Assembly (NCBI GenBank): GCA_002293275.1
Contig: DBCX01000045.1
Span: forward strand, 40,625 to 46,938
DNA length: 6,314 bases
Source of the DNA: Cyanobacteria bacterium UBA947
Lineage (GTDB): Bacteria > Cyanobacteriota > Vampirovibrionia > Gastranaerophilales > Gastranaerophilaceae
Direction of reading: 5' to 3'
Part shown: positions 1-5,766 of the stretch, piece after piece
Layout of the letters: each line of letters opens with the position of its first letter
Numbering within the stretch: the first letter of the stretch is position 1
Notes under the pieces: model-generated
The model's input: the letters and a program-made list of their open reading frames with translations, nothing else
Databases searched by the model: none
What the model was told of the DNA's origin: nothing
Made by a program: the position numbers and the translations under genes

Positions 1-1236
1 CAGGAATATACCGAAAAAGAAATAGAGACCCGCAAAAAAATGGATGAACTCCTTGAAAAAGAAGACCGGCTCGCCGAGATTGTCCAAACGCAAACCTCCG
101 AATTGGAGCGGATTTCCGGCATGGGTGCGGACGAGGCCAAAAATATGCTGCTGGATCAGCTTAAAAACGATTTGGCGCAGGAGCAAATGCACCTTATTCG
201 CGAAAACGAGGCAAAAATTAAAGAAAATGCGCTGGAAAAATCAAAAGAAATTCTCTCGTCCACAATGCAGCGCTGCATGATAGAGCAGGTTGTTGAAACA
301 ACCGTGTCGGTCGTGGCTTTGCCAAGCGACGATATGAAAGGCCGCATCATCGGCCGCGAAGGCAGAAACATCCGCACGCTTGAAACGCTTACAGGGGTTG
401 ATTTGATTATTGACGACACCCCCGAGGCCGTTGTCCTGTCAAGTTTTGACCCGGTTCGCCGCGAAATCGCAAAGCTTGCGCTTGAAAAACTCGTGTCAGA
501 CGGACGGATTCACCCGCAGCGGATAGAAGAGGTGGTTGAAAAAGCCAAAGAAGAAATTGAGAAAAAAATGCTCACCGAAGGTGAGAACGCCGCGCTTGAA
601 ATGGGGATTGTCGGGCTGAACAAAGAGCTTGTCCGGACGCTCGGCCGGCTTTATTACAGAACAAGTTACGGTCAAAACGTGCTCCAGCACTCGCTTGAAG
701 TCAGTGCGTTGTCAGGTATGCTGGCCGCGGAACTCGGCGCAAATGTCACAGTCGCAAAGCGCGCAGGGCTTTTGCACGATATAGGAAAGGCCGTTGACCA
801 GACGCAAGAAGGTACCCACATCCAGCTCGGTGTTGAAATCGCGAACCGCTACGGCGAAAAACCCGAGGTAATCCACGCGATTGAGGCGCACCACGATGAT
901 GTTGTTGCAAATTCAATTGAGGCGGTGCTGATTAAGGTTGCTGATGCAATATCTGCCGGCCGACCCGGTGCACGCCGCGACACGGTTGAGATTTATATCA
1001 AACGGCTTGGTAAAATTGAAGAAATTGTCAAAAGTTACGAAGGGATAAAACAATCCTTTGCGGTTCAAGCCGGCCGCGAGGTTCGGGTTATCGTTGAGGC
1101 GGAAAAGTTTGACGATGCAACCTCCTCAAAACTTGCGCGCGATATCGCAAAACGTATTGAAGAAGAAATGGACTACCCGGGGCAAATACGTGTCACGGTC
1201 GTTCGGGAATTCAGGACAACAGAAATTGCCAAATAA
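1..1236 (+). CDS. rny: Ribonuclease Y, 5'-truncated by the window edge
   Basis: RNase Y is a membrane-anchored endoribonuclease that starts mRNA decay in many bacteria. The frame is open from base 1, giving 411 residues. The family is usually about 520, so roughly the first 100 (membrane anchor and part of the coiled coil) lie upstream; the ATG at 40 is internal, not the start. In order one sees a charged coiled coil (to about base 300), a KH RNA-binding domain (about 304-500) with the GxxG loop in GRIIGREGRN, and an HD domain with LQHSLEV (H near base 688), LLHDIGK (about 769-789) and HHDD (about 889-900), the metal-binding histidines and aspartates. The C-terminus RVTVVREFR is typical of the family. 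The stop at 1234-1236 overlaps the next gene by 11 bases. The YmdB-type neighbour is the classic RNase Y partner, as in Bacillus. The identification is secure. Confidence 0.96.
   Translation, partial: QEYTEKEIETRKKMDELLEKEDRLAEIVQTQTSELERISGMGADEAKNMLLDQLKNDLAQEQMHLIRENEAKIKENALEKSKEILSSTMQRCMIEQVVETTVSVVALPSDDMKGRIIGREGRNIRTLETLTGVDLIIDDTPEAVVLSSFDPVRREIAKLALEKLVSDGRIHPQRIEEVVEKAKEEIEKKMLTEGENAALEMGIVGLNKELVRTLGRLYYRTSYGQNVLQHSLEVSALSGMLAAELGANVTVAKRAGLLHDIGKAVDQTQEGTHIQLGVEIANRYGEKPEVIHAIEAHHDDVVANSIEAVLIKVADAISAGRPGARRDTVEIYIKRLGKIEEIVKSYEGIKQSFAVQAGREVRVIVEAEKFDDATSSKLARDIAKRIEEEMDYPGQIRVTVVREFRTTEIAK
1213..1228 (+). promoter_or_regulatory. RBS and TTG start of ymdB
   Basis: AGGA at 1213-1216 is followed by 9 bases and then TTG at 1226-1228, all inside the last codons of rny. 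It decides the start, since no ATG or GTG lies near the first beta strand IKILFFGD. Confidence 0.7.
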
Positions 1237-2095
1237 AACAATCAAAATTTTATTTTTCGGTGATATGGTCGGCAAGCCCGGCAGGCTCGCCGTGCAAAAA
1301 TTTGAGAAAAATGCGGATTTTGTAATCGCCAACGTTGAAAACGCGTCGCACGGGTTCGGCTTGACGGAAAACAACTACAACGAGCTGTCCGGCTGCGGGA
1401 TAGATTGCATGACCGCCGGCAACCATATTTGGGACAGGAAAGATATTTTTGCTTTTATTGACAACGCGGACAAACTCGTGCGGCCGATGAACTACCCGCA
1501 GCCGGTGCAAGGCGTCGGATACCGGATATTTGAGACGGCCGGTACAAAAATCGCCGTTGTGAACCTGCTCGGCCAAATTTTTATGAACACGATTAACTCG
1601 CCGTTCGCGTTTACAGGTGAGATTAAAGAAATAAAAGAACTTGCGCCGGTTGTAATCGTGGATTTTCACGCGGAAGCGACCGCGGAAAAAATTTGTTTTG
1701 CAAAGGTTTGCGCCGGATTGGGTGTGAGCGCGTTTTTTGGCACGCACACGCACGTGCAGACAGCCGATGAAAGAATTATTGACGGTATGATGGGAGAAAA
1801 TGTGCTTGCCTGCTCGCGTGACTCTCGTCAGCCGACACCGCAAGCACCTGCTCACGCGATGGCCTACATCACCGACGCCGGAATGTGCGGCGCCGACGGG
1901 GTTATCGGGATGGATTTTGAATCGTCCCTAAAACGTTTTACAACAGGTGTGCCGGAGCGCTACGAGATTTCAGCCAGCCCGCAGGTTATTGTTAACGCTG
2001 TTGAGGTTGAAATTGAAGCCGCAACAGGTCGCGCCGTCAGCATAAAAAGAATTTTTGAGGTAACAGATAATAAGGAAGAAGACGATGAAAGTTGA
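1226..2095 (+). CDS. ymdB: YmdB/TIGR00282-family metallophosphoesterase (predicted cyclic-nucleotide phosphodiesterase)
   Basis: Calcineurin-like dinuclear-metal phosphoesterase; the Bacillus relative YmdB hydrolyses 2',3'- and 3',5'-cyclic nucleotides and affects biofilm and motility choices. All metal-binding motifs are present, counting from the TTG at 1226: GDMVGKPGR (D13), NVENA (E38, N39), GNHIWD (N66, H67), DFHAEAT (H148), GTHTHVQTAD (H174, H176). The TTG start is preferred because AGGA at 1213-1216 lies 9 bases upstream; the next in-frame ATG (1265) would remove D13, and longer starts inside rny add residues with no family counterpart. At 289 residues it is longer than the usual ~264. 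The excess is mostly about 24 residues (187-210) between THTHVQTADERI and AYITDAG, where typical members have only a few. It overlaps rny by 11 bases and the PHP gene by 11, implying coupled translation. Confidence 0.93.
   Translation: MPNKTIKILFFGDMVGKPGRLAVQKFEKNADFVIANVENASHGFGLTENNYNELSGCGIDCMTAGNHIWDRKDIFAFIDNADKLVRPMNYPQPVQGVGYRIFETAGTKIAVVNLLGQIFMNTINSPFAFTGEIKEIKELAPVVIVDFHAEATAEKICFAKVCAGLGVSAFFGTHTHVQTADERIIDGMMGENVLACSRDSRQPTPQAPAHAMAYITDAGMCGADGVIGMDFESSLKRFTTGVPERYEISASPQVIVNAVEVEIEAATGRAVSIKRIFEVTDNKEEDDES
1802..1858 (+). repeat. Cluster of short inverted and direct repeats inside ymdB
   Basis: This 57-base stretch encodes most of the extra YmdB segment. It holds a perfect 8-base inverted repeat, GTGCTTGC (1802-1809) with GCAAGCAC (1840-1847); a perfect 7-base inverted repeat, CGCGTGA (1815-1821) with TCACGCG (1852-1858); and a 7-base direct repeat, CCTGCTC (1809-1815 and 1847-1853). 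The two inverted repeats interleave, so in RNA they could form a pseudoknot-like fold rather than one hairpin. The reading frame stays open. Coincidence between a lineage-specific loop and chance repeats is possible. Confidence 0.55.
2072..2087 (+). promoter_or_regulatory. RBS of the PHP gene, inside ymdB
   Basis: AAGGAAG at 2072-2078 precedes the ATG at 2085-2087 by 6 bases. It lies within the final ymdB codons, so reinitiation or coupled translation is likely. Confidence 0.75.
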
Positions 2096-2933
2096 TTTAC
2101 ATTTGCATACGTGCTACTCGGACGGCGTTTATGCACCTGAAAAAATTGTTGATTTGGCGGTTGACGCGGGGCTGGAAGTTATCGCAATCACTGACCACGA
2201 CAACATTATGGCCTATGACGTCGCAACAAAATACATCAAAGAAAACGACAAAAAATTGCAGGTAATCCGTGGGGTTGAGATTAACACGCTCCATCAGGGT
2301 TACGAGGTCCATATTTTGGGCTACTTTATGGATGTTGACAACAGCGATTTCAAAGATTTGATGAAAACCCAGCAGGCCGCGCGGGTCAAGCAGACAAAAG
2401 AGATTATAAGCCTGCTTGCCAAAAAAGAGGGCATAAAAATCCCGTTTGAAGACATCACAAAACAGGTTGCAGAAGGCGGAAGCATCGGCCGGCCGCACAT
2501 CGCCAAGGCAATAACCGCTGCCGGCGGCACAGAGAACGTGATTGAGGCATATGCAAAATATATCCACGACAACTCGCCCGTGTATGTGCCGCGTAAAACA
2601 GTTTCGCCGTTTGATGCGGTTGAAATCATCTACGACGCCGGCGGTATCCCTGTTATCGCGCACCCGCACGATATTGATGTGGCCGAAACGCTTATCAAAG
2701 AGCTGATGACATGCGGGCTTCGCGGGGTGGAGGCTTATCACAGAAAGCACTCACCGGCCTGCGTTGAATACTTTTCAACCATAGCGGAAAACCTCGGGCT
2801 GATTGTAACCGGCGGCTCGGATTTCCACGCGCCAAACCTTATCAACGGCCAGATAATTATGGGTAAAAACTTTGTGCCGGAATGGGTTTATGATAAACTG
2901 ATTAAGGAGAAGCGCAACATTGATTTGGCCTAA
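2085..2933 (+). CDS. PHP-domain metal-dependent phosphoesterase (TrpH/YciV-like)
   Basis: A 282-residue protein of the Polymerase and Histidinol Phosphatase superfamily. The full metal-ligand set is visible: DLHLHTCYSDG (H6, H8, D13), ITDHD (H38), GVEIN (E65), H76 in EVHILGY, IGRPHIA (H138), VIAHPHD (H193) and GGSDFH (D246, H248). The order and spacing, with the helical insert around residues 85-160 carrying IGRPHIA, match the TrpH/YciV branch. Characterised members hydrolyse nucleotide 3',5'-bisphosphates or act as 5'-to-3' exoribonucleases (E. coli RNase AM); the substrate here cannot be fixed from sequence. The ATG at 2085 has AAGGAAG 6 bases upstream and overlaps the ymdB stop by 11 bases. 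Its place after RNase Y and YmdB fits a role in RNA or nucleotide turnover. Likely cytoplasmic; no signal peptide. Confidence 0.93.
   Translation: MKVDLHLHTCYSDGVYAPEKIVDLAVDAGLEVIAITDHDNIMAYDVATKYIKENDKKLQVIRGVEINTLHQGYEVHILGYFMDVDNSDFKDLMKTQQAARVKQTKEIISLLAKKEGIKIPFEDITKQVAEGGSIGRPHIAKAITAAGGTENVIEAYAKYIHDNSPVYVPRKTVSPFDAVEIIYDAGGIPVIAHPHDIDVAETLIKELMTCGLRGVEAYHRKHSPACVEYFSTIAENLGLIVTGGSDFHAPNLINGQIIMGKNFVPEWVYDKLIKEKRNIDLA
2904..2922 (+). promoter_or_regulatory. RBS and TTG start of the pilin-like gene
   Basis: AAGGAGA at 2904-2910 lies 9 bases before TTG at 2920-2922, inside the PHP gene. The ATG at 2934 is out of frame, and the next in-frame ATG (about 3070) would remove the membrane helix, so the TTG is the best start. 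Confidence 0.75.
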
Positions 2934-3555
2934 ATGGAGACTTGAACATACGGTTTTTGTATTCATCGTCACAGGTGTTCTGCTGTCGCTCGCGCCGGTG
3001 TCGATCCAAAACACACGCCAGGCACACTTTATCTCAAAATGGAACACGGTTTATAACAAGACCGATTATATGTTTCAGGTAATCAACGCGCAAATAGTTG
3101 ATGATGTTGTTTTGCAGAACTTTAAGAGCGCATCGTCCGCGCAGCGCGAGCAAATGCTGATTAAGACAATCAAACCGTACCTGCGCATTAACACCGAAAA
3201 AAATGTGCCGCGCCGCTACAAACCCAGATATATCAACAAGACGCGTGTTTACGAAGGGCAGCATTATTATTTTAAAGATATGTTTTTTACCGACACGAAT
3301 ATGATTGTCGGGATAAAGGATTTGCTGCACCACAGCGGAAAAGAGCCGAGTTTTATTATTATGTTTGACATAAACGGTCTTATCCCGCCAAACCGCTGGG
3401 GTAAAGATATTTTCGGGATAAACGTTTACGAAAACGGCCGGATAGAACCGTTCGGGCAGGGACTTGAGATGTCCGAACTCAAATCAGACTGCGCGCAAAC
3501 CGGCATAAGCTGCTCATATTTTTATAAAATAGGCGGCGGGTTTATTGAGGATTAA
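2920..3555 (+). CDS. Membrane-anchored pilin/pseudopilin-like protein of unknown role
   Basis: A 211-residue protein. Residues 1-8 are short and basic (MIWPKWRL), then E9 precedes a hydrophobic helix (about 11-30) and an amphipathic stretch (about 31-60). This is the plan of a type IV pilin or pseudopilin with its Glu at the head of the helix, but the usual Gly just before the prepilin peptidase cut site is absent. The rest would be exported. Near the C-terminus lies FDINGLIPPNRWGKDIFG (149-166), a block I associate with pilin-like proteins of Melainabacteria and Elusimicrobia, with D150/N152 possibly binding calcium. It is followed by a cysteine pair (C191, C198) that could form a disulfide. 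It is the last gene of the rny operon, overlapping the PHP gene by 14 bases. It may be an uncleaved, anchored pilin relative; a plain type II membrane protein is the alternative. Confidence 0.7.
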   Translation: MIWPKWRLEHTVFVFIVTGVLLSLAPVSIQNTRQAHFISKWNTVYNKTDYMFQVINAQIVDDVVLQNFKSASSAQREQMLIKTIKPYLRINTEKNVPRRYKPRYINKTRVYEGQHYYFKDMFFTDTNMIVGIKDLLHHSGKEPSFIIMFDINGLIPPNRWGKDIFGINVYENGRIEPFGQGLEMSELKSDCAQTGISCSYFYKIGGGFIED

Positions 3556-3573
3556 GCGCCCGCGGCAGCATAG

Positions 3574-3855
3574 TTAAGCGCGGTTGGCCAGCCAGCTGAC
3601 ACCGAGCCCTATCAAACCGCCGAGCAAAAACGGAGCGGCCACATTTGCGGCGAACCTGTTATAACCGTAATTGAAACAACCGTAGTTCATCGCATAGTGG
3701 TAACCGAGGTTGCCGTTGTAACGCTGCGGTGACCCGTAAAAATTGTAGATATTGATATTGTTTGATGAGCGTGAAGTCGGCAGCGCCCATGTACCGCGCG
3801 TTCTTGCGTAGTTGTAACCAACCGGCCCGCCGTAATCCCATGCTCTGATGACCAT
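3574..3855 (-). CDS. Small Tyr/Asn/Gly-rich protein with hydrophobic Gly-rich tail, unknown function
   Basis: I do not recognise a family for this 93-residue protein. About the first 70 residues are rich in Tyr, Asn, Gly and Arg and look disordered or adhesive (for example GYNYAR, NINIYNFYG, CFNYGYNRF). Residues of about 70-90 form a small-residue hydrophobic segment with repeated glycines (LLGGLIGLGVSWL), which could be a tail anchor or glycine-zipper helix. There is no N-terminal signal sequence. The ATG at 3855-3853 is supported by a strong SD (AGGAGA, complement of 3863-3868, 7 bases away) and a plausible promoter. It converges on the pilin-like gene with 18 bases between stops. Another minus-strand frame (3659-3907) lacks these signals. 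I think the gene is real but its function is open. Confidence 0.66.
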   Translation of the reverse strand: MVIRAWDYGGPVGYNYARTRGTWALPTSRSSNNINIYNFYGSPQRYNGNLGYHYAMNYGCFNYGYNRFAANVAAPFLLGGLIGLGVSWLANRA

Positions 3856-3862
3856 AACGATT

Positions 3863-3868
3863 TCTCCT
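3863..3868 (-). promoter_or_regulatory. RBS of the small Tyr/Asn/Gly-rich gene
   Basis: Read on the minus strand this is AGGAGA, 7 bases before the ATG at 3855-3853. It is among the strongest SD sequences in the window and the main argument that the small minus-strand gene is translated. Confidence 0.72.
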
Positions 3869-3879
3869 AATTAATCCCT

Positions 3880-3907
3880 TATATATATTAAGTATATATT
3901 TTGACAA
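3880..3907 (-). promoter_or_regulatory. Predicted sigma-70 promoter of the small minus-strand gene
   Basis: On the minus strand TTGTCA (complement of 3907-3902, 5 of 6 to consensus) is followed by 16 bases and TATATA (complement of 3885-3880); TATAAG two bases on is an alternative -10. Transcription would begin near 3873, leaving a leader of about 18 bases that contains the SD. The surroundings are AT-rich, so -10 matches are partly expected by chance. Confidence 0.5.
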
Positions 3908-3929
3908 AAATTGCCTTTTATATTAAGAT
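3901..3929 (+). promoter_or_regulatory. Predicted sigma-70 promoter of the kinase-ispD pair
   Basis: A perfect TTGACA at 3901-3906 is followed by 17 bases and TAAGAT at 3924-3929 (4 of 6 to TATAAT). Transcription should start near 3936, at the kinase ATG (3937). The TTG at 3901 could be read as a start codon, but it is the -35 box; the 12 residues it would add have no family support and no SD precedes it. Confidence 0.62.
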
Positions 3930-3936
3930 TTGTATC

Positions 3937-4440
3937 ATGCTTATTATTTTTTCAGGGAAACAATATTCGGGTAAGGATACGGCGGCAAGGATTATGTTGA
4001 AGGCGATGCCTGATTTCAGGCGGCTGGCGATCGGCGATATAATCAAACTTGAATACGGGCGCAAAAAAGGGCTGACGTATGAGGAGATTGAGTGTAACAA
4101 ATCGTTTTACCGGCCGGATTTAATTGAGCTGGGCAATTGGGGCCGCGCGCAAGACCCTGATTACTGGCTGAAAAAAATTATTGAGCAAGAAGGTAATATT
4201 ATTGTGACGGATGTTCGTGTGCCGCACGAGTATGAGATTTTTAAAGCCGCGGGCGCCGTGACAATACGTGTTGAGGCGTCAAGACAAGTGCGCAGCAGCC
4301 GCGGTGAGCTTGTCGGTGAAGACGATGTGACAGAAGTCGGATTAGATGATGTCACGGATTGGGATTTTGTGATTGATAACGACGGTGATTATGCCGGGCT
4401 GCAAGCGCAGGTAGATAACATCATCAAGAAACTCGGGTGA
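3937..4440 (+). CDS. P-loop kinase resembling animal-type phosphomevalonate kinase / T4-type dNMP kinase
   Basis: A 167-residue predicted nucleotide- or small-phosphate kinase. It opens with a beta strand and Walker A loop, IIFSGKQYSGKDTAA (G7 to D14), close to the FSGKRKSGKD of human phosphomevalonate kinase. Further similarity recalled from that family is FYRPDLIELG near residues 57-66, QDPDYWLKKI (72-81), the VTDVR block (R94), the Arg-rich lid SRQVRSSRG (R116, R119, R122), then GEDDVTEVGLDD (127-138) and WDFVIDNDG (142-150). T4 gp1 deoxynucleoside monophosphate kinase also has DxR...GA.VI.V and a VITNDG-like end, so the substrate is uncertain. The ATG at 3937 is chosen because the P-loop strand begins there and the upstream TTG is a -35 box. 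No SD precedes it. ispD follows 4 bases after the stop, so the two are probably co-transcribed. Confidence 0.78.
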   Translation: MLIIFSGKQYSGKDTAARIMLKAMPDFRRLAIGDIIKLEYGRKKGLTYEEIECNKSFYRPDLIELGNWGRAQDPDYWLKKIIEQEGNIIVTDVRVPHEYEIFKAAGAVTIRVEASRQVRSSRGELVGEDDVTEVGLDDVTDWDFVIDNDGDYAGLQAQVDNIIKKLG

Positions 4441-4444
4441 CAAG

Positions 4445-5104
4445 ATGAAACACCACGCGATAATACTTGCATCAGGTACGGGCGCGCGTTTCAAAGACGA
4501 CAAGCCCAAACAATTTGCCTTGATTAACGGCAAAACAGTTATTGAACACACGATTGAGGTTTTTGAAAACCACCCGCAGATTTTTGATATTACGGTGGTG
4601 ATTGTGCCGCAATACCGTGCTGTGCTGGAAAAAATTCTGGCGGCAAGTAATTATAAAAAAGTCAAACGAGTATTAGACGGCGGTGCGACCAGAAAAGAAA
4701 GCTCGTTTATTGGTGTGAGCTCCGTTGAAGACGGTTGTGTTCTCATCCACGATTGCGCGCGGCCTTGTCTTTCGCCAAGGATTATTGACGATTGCGTGGA
4801 GGCGTTAAAAACTCACGATGCGGTCAATGTTGCCGTGCAGTCCACCGATACGATAATTGAGGTTGACAAAAACAATTTTGCCGTTGGTGTACCGCCGCGC
4901 AAAACCCTGCGCCGCGTTCAAACCCCGCAGTGTTTTAAGACCTCATTAATACAAAAAGCCCACGCCAAACAAACCGGTGATTTTACCGATGATTGTTCGC
5001 TTGTTATGAAATACGCGCCGGTTTTTGTTGTGGAAGGTGACGAAAATAATATAAAAATTACCTACCCGCAAGACCTCTACCTTGCGGGCAGAATACTTTC
5101 TTAA
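4445..5104 (+). CDS. ispD: 2-C-methyl-D-erythritol 4-phosphate cytidylyltransferase (IspD)
   Basis: IspD transfers CMP from CTP to methylerythritol 4-phosphate, the third step of the MEP isoprenoid pathway. The 219-residue protein has the nucleotide-binding N-terminus AIILASGTGARF...KPKQF (R15, K22), DGG near a third of the length, HDCARPC (102-108, normally HDAARP, so Cys replaces Ala), an STDT motif, PPRKTLRRVQTPQCF (QTPQ 159-162) and NIKITYPQDL (K204). It is slightly shorter than the usual ~230. TarI-type ribitol-phosphate cytidylyltransferases share this fold; the PRKTL...QTPQ pattern and the absence of TarI-like spacing favour IspD. It starts 4 bases after the kinase stop with only a weak SD (GGGTGA), suggesting translational coupling. 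Its last 4 bases overlap the convergent response regulator. Confidence 0.87.
   Translation: MKHHAIILASGTGARFKDDKPKQFALINGKTVIEHTIEVFENHPQIFDITVVIVPQYRAVLEKILAASNYKKVKRVLDGGATRKESSFIGVSSVEDGCVLIHDCARPCLSPRIIDDCVEALKTHDAVNVAVQSTDTIIEVDKNNFAVGVPPRKTLRRVQTPQCFKTSLIQKAHAKQTGDFTDDCSLVMKYAPVFVVEGDENNIKITYPQDLYLAGRILS
5065..5088 (-). terminator. Candidate intrinsic terminator hairpin embedded in the ispD 3' end
   Basis: CCCGCAAG (5065-5072) and CTTGCGGG (5081-5088) form a perfect 8-pair stem, six of them G-C, around an 8-base loop. On the minus strand it begins 12 bases after the response-regulator stop and is followed by an AT-rich, U-rich run. That run starts about 7 bases beyond the stem, later than in classic terminators. 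On the plus strand the stem lies within ispD codons and is followed by only a weak T run. It could serve one or both converging transcripts. Confidence 0.42.
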
Positions 5105-5766
5105 ACCATTCCTTCTTTGACGGCTTTTACCGCCGCTTGAACGCGGTCGTTTACGCACATCTTTTGCAAAATTGAGCACACGTGAGCCTTTGCGGTGTGG
5201 ACACTCACGATTAATTCTTTTGCGATTTCCGTGTTGCTTTTGCCTGAGACAAGGTGTTTTAAAACTTCAAACTCACGCTCGGTCAGCGGAACGCGGCCCT
5301 CGCTTTGGGATTTGCCCGGCAGAAATCCAATATTGTCAGCCTTTGGCAATGACGCCAGCGCAAGCGGTGCCACAACCGGATCAATCCAGCAGACACCTTC
5401 CACGACATCACGCACAACGTCGGCCAGTTTTTGCGGGTCGATATCTTTCAGGCAATATGCGCTCGCACCTGATGATAGCGCCGCAACAACTTCTTCACCT
5501 CTGTCGTGAGAAGTCAGCGCTATAACTTTTACGTCGGGCATAATTTCTTTTAACCGGACGGTTGCCTCAATCCCGTTCATTCCGGGCAGCCCCAAATCCA
5601 TCAGGATAACATCGGGTTTGGTGCGCTCAATCAACCGCAGACCCTCTGTTGCGTCCTCGGCTTCGGCCACAACATCAATATCTTCGTTCGCGTTCAGCGC
5701 GCAGCGCAGCCCGACACGCGTCAATTTAAAATCTTCCACAATCGCTATTTTTATACTTTTTGTCAT
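5101..5766 (-). CDS. NarL/LuxR-family two-component response regulator
   Basis: A 221-residue cytoplasmic transcription factor controlled by phosphorylation. The receiver domain (about 5-120) has the acidic pair E11/D12, phospho-acceptor D57 in LMDLGLPGMNG, the T85/S86 switch position and K107 in YCLKD, so it should be phosphorylatable. After a linker (about 125-158) comes a LuxR-type helix-turn-helix (about 159-221) with LTEREFEVLKHL, KSNTEIAKEL and VHTAKAHVCSILQKM. The ATG at 5766-5764 is preferred: GGAG (complement of 5779-5776) lies 9 bases upstream, and the longer GTG start at 5781 overlaps that SD. No partner histidine kinase is in the window. Its stop codon shares TTAA (5101-5104) with ispD. 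A perfect palindrome lies about 65 bases upstream of its start and may be an autoregulatory site; that link is inferred. Confidence 0.95.
   Translation of the reverse strand: MTKSIKIAIVEDFKLTRVGLRCALNANEDIDVVAEAEDATEGLRLIERTKPDVILMDLGLPGMNGIEATVRLKEIMPDVKVIALTSHDRGEEVVAALSSGASAYCLKDIDPQKLADVVRDVVEGVCWIDPVVAPLALASLPKADNIGFLPGKSQSEGRVPLTEREFEVLKHLVSGKSNTEIAKELIVSVHTAKAHVCSILQKMCVNDRVQAAVKAVKEGMV

Noticed and set aside
1058..1225. A longer start for ymdB inside rny
   Set aside because: It would add 56 residues read out of frame from rny, with no resemblance to YmdB N-termini; the TTG at 1226 has a proper SD.
1250..1855. A 201-codon minus-strand frame opposite ymdB
   Set aside because: It is the antisense shadow of a clearly conserved gene, is rich in Arg/Val/His without domain motifs, and has no convincing start signals.
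2097..2750. A 217-codon minus-strand frame opposite the PHP gene
   Set aside because: Shadow frame: the plus strand carries every PHP metal ligand in order, while the minus frame has no recognisable motif.
3536..3563. GCGGG/CCCGC inverted repeat near the stops of the two convergent genes at 3555 and 3574
   Set aside because: Only 5 pairs around an 18-base loop, with no T tract on the plus strand; too weak to call a terminator.
3901..3936. TTG at 3901 as the start of the kinase gene
   Set aside because: The TTG is part of a perfect TTGACA -35 box, no SD precedes it, and the P-loop beta strand begins right at the ATG at 3937.
4445..5104. TarI-type ribitol-phosphate cytidylyltransferase in place of IspD
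   Set aside because: The PPRKTL...QTPQ region and overall length fit IspD better, and no teichoic-acid or ribitol genes are nearby; kept as a minor alternative.
5172..5525. Plus-strand frames opposite the response regulator
   Set aside because: Both are shadows of a fully conserved receiver-HTH gene and lack start signals or domain motifs.
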